In this document: positions 50,901 through 64,000 of the stretch, piece by piece
Position numbering within the stretch: position 1 is the first letter of the stretch
Layout: every line of letters starts with the position of its first letter
Assembly: GCF_964340395.1 (NCBI RefSeq)
Contig: NC_135563.1
Location: 2,556,001 to 2,620,000, forward strand
DNA: 64,000 nt
Direction of reading: 5' to 3'
From: Glandiceps talaboti
Taxonomy: Eukaryota > Hemichordata > Enteropneusta > Spengelidae
Translations under genes and position numbers: made by a program
Notes under the pieces: model-generated
The model's database searches: none
The model's input: the letters and a program-made list of their open reading frames with translations, nothing else
Told to the model about the DNA's origin: nothing

Positions 50901-51747
50901 AAGTGACTGCCACCCTTCCAGTATGGTAAAGTAAACAATATTTTAATAGTAAGGATTGCAAACTGCTTGTAACCACACAGTATTTAATAGATGATAAGCC
51001 CTACCTCCAAGTCATACCACACATCAGCTCTTTAGAGGACTGCTGTTGCTATAGCAACAGACTGATTCCTATGTTATTCATGCATTAGCAATATACAAAT
51101 AGTACTGGGTTTTTTTTCAATATCATATGCACAATAGCATTTTTACTTGCGGTTCAAGCACTAGAATTATACTTAGGTGTAAAATAACCAATATCGCCGT
51201 CTACTAGAAAGATTTCAAATGTGATGTATAATACATACACACTGTATGTAGCCATCACTTACATGCATAAACAAAGGCTGACACAGAAAAGCGAGTGATC
51301 GCTAGTGTCAATGGCCATGAGAAGTTGAAGTAAGAAGAAAAGTGTTTCGTAAACAAATCTGATACAATGTTTGCAAGGGAAGGCTGTTATGGATAATGAG
51401 CTCATCAAAAATAAGTTTTGTTCGCCAATTTTGGTAACTGTCGAAGATTGTTCAGCAGGGTTGTACGTGAGTTAACATATAGTACGACCCCGGCATACGA
51501 TCGTCTCTTACGATCGACCAGACCTCCCTGATGGAGCACAACATCCACAAGACGAAGGGAAGATGTCACAAAACATTTACTTCCTTCGAAAAATCTCTTA
51601 CCAATACTTCACGACTGCTGTTACTTGAAGCGGGTTGGGCTGGACAGGGTAGAGCTTTCTACATACTGAATAGATCGCTTCTAGGCCGATCGGCAACGGA
51701 GAATTCGCTTGGAAAGATTGCGTGGATCCCTCAGTCCCTGACTCCAT
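25822..51747 (-). CDS. SUFU: Suppressor of fused homolog, complete, 11 coding exons
   Basis: Exons on the minus strand: 51747-51602, 44297-44163, 43291-43155, 38030-37888, 36110-36025, 35653-35442, 35131-35023, 33796-33638, 33223-33085, 28677-28609, 25890-25822. All junctions are GT-AG and in phase, giving 467 residues (human 484). SUFU binds Gli/Ci transcription factors and holds them in the cytoplasm or represses them in the nucleus, restraining Hedgehog signalling. Near-identical landmarks include YPVQPNPLQVTAVVKYW, HWHYVSFGLSDL, PSGFGLELTFRLKRE, PPTWPAELMQGLARYVFQS, GGPWLVTDMRRGESIFEIDP and GSNLSGVSAK. The segment between the two globular lobes (exons 6-8) is divergent and holds a PKA-like RKPSL where vertebrate SUFU is phosphorylated. 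The C-terminus is short (ends VIQDE). The ATG at 51747 was chosen because the frame upstream contains no other ATG. Confidence 0.97.
26078..27505. repeat. 50-bp minisatellite, about 28 copies, SUFU last intron
   Basis: The unit includes GTAGAGTACTGGTATGTAGT, ACTGTACTACTACTAGAC and AATTGTTATACT. Every unit contains GTAGTACTGTACTAC, a perfect inverted repeat around one base. Five or so units lack six bases (ACTGGT), and a few carry CTTGAC or TTCATA variants. Confidence 0.98.
27578..27897. mobile_element. Foldback-family copy (single arm) in SUFU intron
   Basis: Same family and orientation as 17289-17627, sharing GTAATGGCAATTTTGAA, ACACAGCAGAACCA and the terminal CTTGGCTTG motif. Confidence 0.7.
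28609..28677 (-). CDS. SUFU: SUFU exon 10
   Basis: Acceptor AATTATAG; encodes ILVADEVLDTMIEDLDVLTN and PAE; donor GTAAGTAC, phase 0. Corresponds to human ILLTEEFVEKMLEDLEDL. Confidence 0.95.
28811..28936. repeat. (ACTC)n microsatellite
   Basis: About 30 uninterrupted ACTC units flanked by degenerate ACTA/ACTG units. Confidence 0.98.
29238..32820. repeat. 50-bp minisatellite, about 72 copies, SUFU intron 9
   Basis: Unit: TACATATTAAACTGTA, (T/C)CC, AATTATACATGTACAACTG, GGTTGAC, then TGGGC or AGTGC. Several units between 31070 and 31600 lack the GGTTGAC-TGGGC part and continue GCGTTACATATT. The two variable sites are mixed along the array. Confidence 0.98.
32824..33070. repeat. About 60-bp tandem repeat next to the SUFU exon 9 donor, four copies
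   Basis: Units share CAGCAATGTACAGAT, CAAGCCAGTCACTCTAACC and ATTCAACCAT. The end nearest the exon (TATGACTCAAAACAG) runs directly into the donor region; see the finding on possible exon-derived repeats. Confidence 0.95.
33085..33223 (-). CDS. SUFU: SUFU exon 9
   Basis: Acceptor ATGACAG; encodes GRLKHGRHFTFKSITGDVAV through YAAHGPWLQ; donor GTATGGCA. A 60-bp array starts right at this donor. Confidence 0.96.
33638..33796 (-). CDS. SUFU: SUFU exon 8
   Basis: Acceptor TTAATAG; encodes NQDILDKRKPSLGGSSES, then MELIRTRTLDGVRLKFNME and GALLPLAF; donor GTAAGTTA. RKPSL is a PKA-type site by consensus. Confidence 0.95.
33797..35022. other. SUFU intron 7, nothing recognised
   Basis: Unique AT-rich sequence apart from a short GACA/CAGA run near 34957-34984. 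Confidence 0.5.
35023..35131 (-). CDS. SUFU: SUFU exon 7
   Basis: Acceptor TTTTCAG; encodes SEQIKAALQRGLGQDRTVLP and PIDVQTPANIRHERD; donor GTGAATGG. Part of the inter-lobe segment. Confidence 0.94.
35442..35653 (-). CDS. SUFU: SUFU exon 6
   Basis: Acceptor TTTGCAG; encodes AGGPWLVTDMRRGESIF, DPHLQELVDHGIEADG and SNLSGVSAKCSWEDW, then a divergent Ser-rich linker. Donor GTATAATT is weaker than the others, so the exact 3' border is slightly less certain. Confidence 0.92.
36025..36110 (-). CDS. SUFU: SUFU exon 5
   Basis: Acceptor TTTGTAG; encodes VLGVCSEELQAAQQWNGP through LVRKTH plus two bases; donor GTAAGTTT. Confidence 0.96.
37555..37790. repeat. 54-bp tandem repeat, about four copies, SUFU intron 4
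   Basis: Units share TTGAAATTAACCTGCACTGG and CCATAATTAATGTG. One unit has CTGAAATTTACCT, the same 13 bases that straddle the exon 4 donor (37877-37889); this may be chance. A C-rich/CA run follows at 37799-37840. Confidence 0.92.
37888..38030 (-). CDS. SUFU: SUFU exon 4
   Basis: Acceptor TTTTCAG; encodes ENIFCSGDHVSWHCPLDN through QFGTVQFVQ; donor GTAAATTT, phase 0. Confidence 0.96.
38112..38204. repeat. 25-bp tandem repeat (left part, split by an insertion)
   Basis: Units of ACATACAGACAAACTAAAC plus ACCACA. The array resumes at 38838-38902 after the inserted element. Confidence 0.93.
38205..38840. mobile_element. Dispersed element inserted into a 25-bp array, about 635 bp
   Basis: Left end contains TAGTCCCTGC then GATTGGGTTTT; right end AAAACCCAATCC then GGCAGGGACTA, giving gapped terminal inversion. 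CTAA on both sides may be the target duplication. The interior has two related halves, each with an AAAATGGCTGC core and a GTTCAAGCATGTC stretch. A truncated relative lies at 43440-43795. Confidence 0.7.
39024..39167. repeat. 144-bp hairpin with arms of about 65 bp
   Basis: AGCAATAAACC, GGTATACCA, GGTTTTGACCAGTGAAC and ATATATGCACGAGCG on the left are matched in reverse on the right with few mismatches. It abuts the left inverted repeat of the 39167-40075 element. Confidence 0.85.
39167..40075. mobile_element. 909-bp element with 24-bp terminal inverted repeats
   Basis: The ends 39167-39190 and 40052-40075 are perfect inverted copies (each holds ACCAGTATATTGA or its reverse). The inside is richer in CpG than the surroundings and carries a minus-strand ORF at 39912-39692. 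No transposase was recognised, so the superfamily is unknown. It lies in SUFU intron 3. Confidence 0.65.
39692..39912 (-). CDS. Hypothetical exon-like ORF inside the 909-bp element
   Basis: Open frame of about 70 residues with non-repetitive, protein-like composition, including LFELSEEDFLSMRQYFMRNY and SNPVIAYLFKSLPT. It ends near VETL at a good donor-like GTGAGCTG (about 39698). I do not recognise the family. It could be an exon fragment captured by the element or a decayed element gene; it is not part of SUFU, whose exons are accounted for. Confidence 0.3.
40795..41471. repeat. 48-bp minisatellite, about 14 copies (main part)
   Basis: Unit: TATTGGTTATGTTGAATATA, CAGATTTCACAAATAGATGA, TAGCATTG. 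The unit is a multiple of three without stops, so it is open on both strands (over 210 codons each way); this is a by-product of the period. A further part lies at 41929-41990 beyond an insertion. Confidence 0.97.
41472..41928. mobile_element. 457-bp MITE with 12-bp perfect TIRs and 6-bp target duplication
   Basis: Starts CAGGGTTCGTAC and ends GTACGAACCCTG; flanked by ATTGTA at 41466-41471 and 41929-41934. Interior rich in TTTTCCAGGG near both ends. TIRs resemble hAT ends, but a 6-bp duplication is not the 8 bp of hAT, so the superfamily is open. It interrupts the 48-bp array and must be younger than it. Confidence 0.9.
42372..42855 (+). repeat. Family A dispersed repeat copy, with (CAGA)n
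   Basis: Begins CCAATGGCGTTGTAGCACAA and ends CAGTTCAGTTGTGCTAAAA; the interior has GACACCCAAAGTAATGG and TGACTTTAAGTTGTTTACA. A (CAGA)n run sits at 42714-42796 before the terminus. Confidence 0.75.
42956..43174. repeat. 53-bp tandem repeat carrying the SUFU exon 3 donor, four copies
   Basis: Copies start at 42968, 43021, 43074 and 43127. Each has TAAACCTACATACCAGACTG (minus-strand donor GTATGTAG plus exon bases). The fourth contains the authentic exon 3 end. Confidence 0.97.
43155..43291 (-). CDS. SUFU: SUFU exon 3
   Basis: Acceptor CATTTAG; encodes FTGGEGPSGFGLELTF through ARYVFQS plus one base. Its last 20 bases and its donor GTATGTAG are repeated three more times downstream (53-bp unit). 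Confidence 0.97.
43440..43795. mobile_element. Truncated relative of the 38205-38840 element
   Basis: Begins CTAACAAGTCATTGA, CATAGTCCCCGC, and shares GGATTGTATCACGACGAAAA and TTTGAATGAGATCTGTTCAA. Ends after CGTATCACGACAACAATGAA; the right terminus is missing. Confidence 0.7.
43796..44110. other. CpG-containing intronic segment of unknown nature
   Basis: About 43800-44030 is distinctly richer in CpG than the rest of the intron (AACGGGC, TCACGTTTTCAACGTGG, AACGTCGGAACG). No ORF or termini recognised; may be another inserted repeat. Confidence 0.35.
44163..44297 (-). CDS. SUFU: SUFU exon 2
   Basis: Acceptor TTTTCAG; encodes LGGPDPLDYISMYPNP through GLSDLHGDGRVHE; donor GTAAGTAA. Confidence 0.97.
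44836..46277 (-). mobile_element. 5'-truncated CR1/Rex1-like LINE, with 7-bp target duplication
   Basis: Bounded by GTTTTTA at 44829-44835 and 46278-46284. The 3' end (minus strand) has GGGATTAATAAAGTATTT followed by ATT repeats, typical of this group. The coding part is a reverse transcriptase broken into three frames (46277-45929, 45898-45590, 45590-45141). Family placement is by resemblance of the pol and tail sequences, not by a search. Confidence 0.85.
45141..46277 (-). pseudogene. Decayed LINE reverse transcriptase
   Basis: Readable pieces in order: NMKAVWDGMKLISG, QFMKVFERCVLPSIRSQ and DPLQFAYQ (finger/palm), then PQFVRVQN, VPQGTVLSPFLFSLYT (QG turn) and a catalytic LADD-like block at about 45690, then a thumb region with YKCLGMGIDGKLNW and the C-terminal RAGSVIGKRQ. 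At least two frameshifts or indels and the loss of the endonuclease make it inactive. Confidence 0.85.
47088..47598. mobile_element. 511-bp non-autonomous insertion with 14-bp flanking duplication
   Basis: CTACATTGTATATA is present at 47074-47087 and 47599-47612. The insert is CpG-rich relative to its host, and its ends are loosely inverted (GCTGCTAGACGTTCGG against TCAGCTAGCCCTCGG). No coding potential. A 14-bp duplication fits few DNA transposons, so the class is open. Confidence 0.75.
48130..48630. mobile_element. MITE-like element with about 100-bp inverted arms
   Basis: The left arm 48130-48240 and right arm 48533-48630 are inverted relatives sharing GATTAAAATCCAATGTA, GCGATTTCTTTTTGGCTGTT and TTTGTGAGC-CTCATTAC. 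The central 290 bp is unrelated to other parts of the window. Confidence 0.7.
48631..49480. other. SUFU intron 1 segment, nothing recognised
   Basis: AT-rich with ACATGTACATGTA-type stretches around 49080-49200; no exon or element recognised. Confidence 0.5.
49490..49770. repeat. Irregular short repeats (ACCACCAGAATGAAAA-type)
   Basis: Seven or so degenerate units of about 25-40 bp with GGTACAGACCA and CAGAATGAAA cores. Confidence 0.7.
49976..50512. repeat. 38-bp minisatellite, about 14 copies, SUFU intron 1
   Basis: Unit: TGAGTTTAGCACTCTTAGAT, GGTATGAGATAATGGTGA. Variants are TGGTAT, TAATAT and TGATAT. Confidence 0.98.
50516..51600. other. SUFU intron 1, promoter-proximal part
   Basis: Mostly unique. 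The last about 150 bp before exon 1 contain several CpGs (GACCCCGGCATACGATCG, CTTACGATCGACC), in keeping with a promoter-proximal region. Confidence 0.45.
51602..51747 (-). CDS. SUFU: SUFU exon 1
   Basis: Starts MESGTEGSTQSF and reaches the conserved GLEAIYSVCRKLYP. Donor GTAAGAG at 51601 splits the Trp codon of KYW. The frame is open for 11 more codons upstream but starts there only at GTG. Confidence 0.95.
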
Positions 51748-52289
51748 TTTCACATAGACGTTTGTAATATTTGACGGCACTGAAACCTAAACAAGGGTGT
51801 CCTTGCTATCCTTTCTATTGTTGTCACTCCATCTGTAGATACATAAATACATTTTGATATGCCAAATTCTGAACAAAGATCCAATATAACATTTTCTTGG
51901 AAATATCTTCTTAACGTTTTGGTAACAGTATTTTTTTTAAATCGGTAAACCTACGCCGAGTAAAACTTTCCGGCAAAATTAACGTAATTGCCGTGTAAAC
52001 ATTTAGGGGATATACACGTAAAAGAGGACAGCCTGAGACTTCCGTTTAGGGCAACAAAGACCACCCACGTGTTGCCGGAAAAATACGATTCTTTACAGTC
52101 AGGATCATTATAAAAACTGACTGAAGTGGATGTCATTTAATTTTTTGTCAAGAAATGACCCGAAATCATCAATAAAACTATGCATACCCTTTTCCCGGCA
52201 TTCTGTTCTTCCCGAACTAACAAAGATGACATCATTAAATTGCGCATGCGTACTTCATCGACGAAAGTTAAACATAATACCTTCCCAAA
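51748..52289. promoter_or_regulatory. Divergent SUFU/ACTR1A promoter region
   Basis: Only 542 bp separate the two start codons, which point away from each other, so both core promoters and 5' UTRs must be here unless a 5' exon lies elsewhere. It holds an NRF-1-like TGCGCATGCGTA (52241-52252), an E-box CACGTG (52066-52071) and ETS-type CCGGAA (52075-52080) and CTTCCG (52039-52044). No TATA box is placed convincingly. These motifs are typical of housekeeping bidirectional promoters. Confidence 0.75.
52241..52252. promoter_or_regulatory. NRF-1-like site
   Basis: TGCGCATGCGTA matches 11 of 12 positions of the palindromic NRF-1 consensus and lies 38 bp before the ACTR1A start codon. Confidence 0.6.

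Positions 52290-64000
<11,711 letters not shown>

Overview
The window is animal nuclear DNA: AT-rich, with spliced genes (GT-AG introns), dispersed transposon relics and many tandem repeats. Gene content and repeat style suggest a marine invertebrate bilaterian such as a hemichordate, lancelet, mollusc or brachiopod; the sequence alone does not decide which. Three conserved protein-coding genes were reconstructed exon by exon, with reading phase kept across every junction found.

Layout. 1-1312: 5' end of a Ty3/gypsy-like LTR retrotransposon on the minus strand (179-bp LTR, tRNA-Leu-type primer site, open gag ORF running off the left edge). 2795-19753 (+): BOD1L1-like gene of the SHG1/BOD1 family, lacking only its first exon(s); one intron holds a 5-kb array of a 52-bp repeat. 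About 20.1-25.8 kb: convergent intergenic DNA with repeats. 25822-51747 (-): complete 11-exon SUFU gene (467 aa), negative regulator of Hedgehog signalling, with introns full of minisatellites, MITE-like elements and a decayed CR1/Rex1-like LINE. 51748-52289: 542-bp divergent promoter with NRF-1, ETS and E-box motifs. 52290 onward (+): ACTR1A, the dynactin subunit alpha-centractin (Arp1), eight coding exons (329 of an expected 376 residues); the last exon lies beyond the right edge. Head-to-head SUFU/ACTR1A is also the human 10q24 arrangement, so this pair is an old linkage.

Tandem arrays with units of about 24-71 bp occupy roughly a quarter of the window by my coordinates. The most unusual observation is that several of them span exon/intron junctions. 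ACTR1A exon 2 with its 5' splice site is copied about 19 more times in the next intron (71-bp unit). The end and donor of SUFU exon 3 exist in four copies (53-bp unit). The donor of ACTR1A exon 5 is duplicated, and the second copy has lost its GT. The acceptor of ACTR1A exon 4 is duplicated. Two more diverged cases are likely, at BOD1L1 exon 3 and SUFU exon 9. This leaves series of decoy splice sites next to authentic ones in essential genes.

No RNA gene, CRISPR array or bacterial-type operon was found. BOD1L1, SUFU and ACTR1A act in different processes (chromatin/fork protection, Hedgehog signalling, dynein transport). Their proximity implies shared regulation at most for the divergent SUFU/ACTR1A pair.
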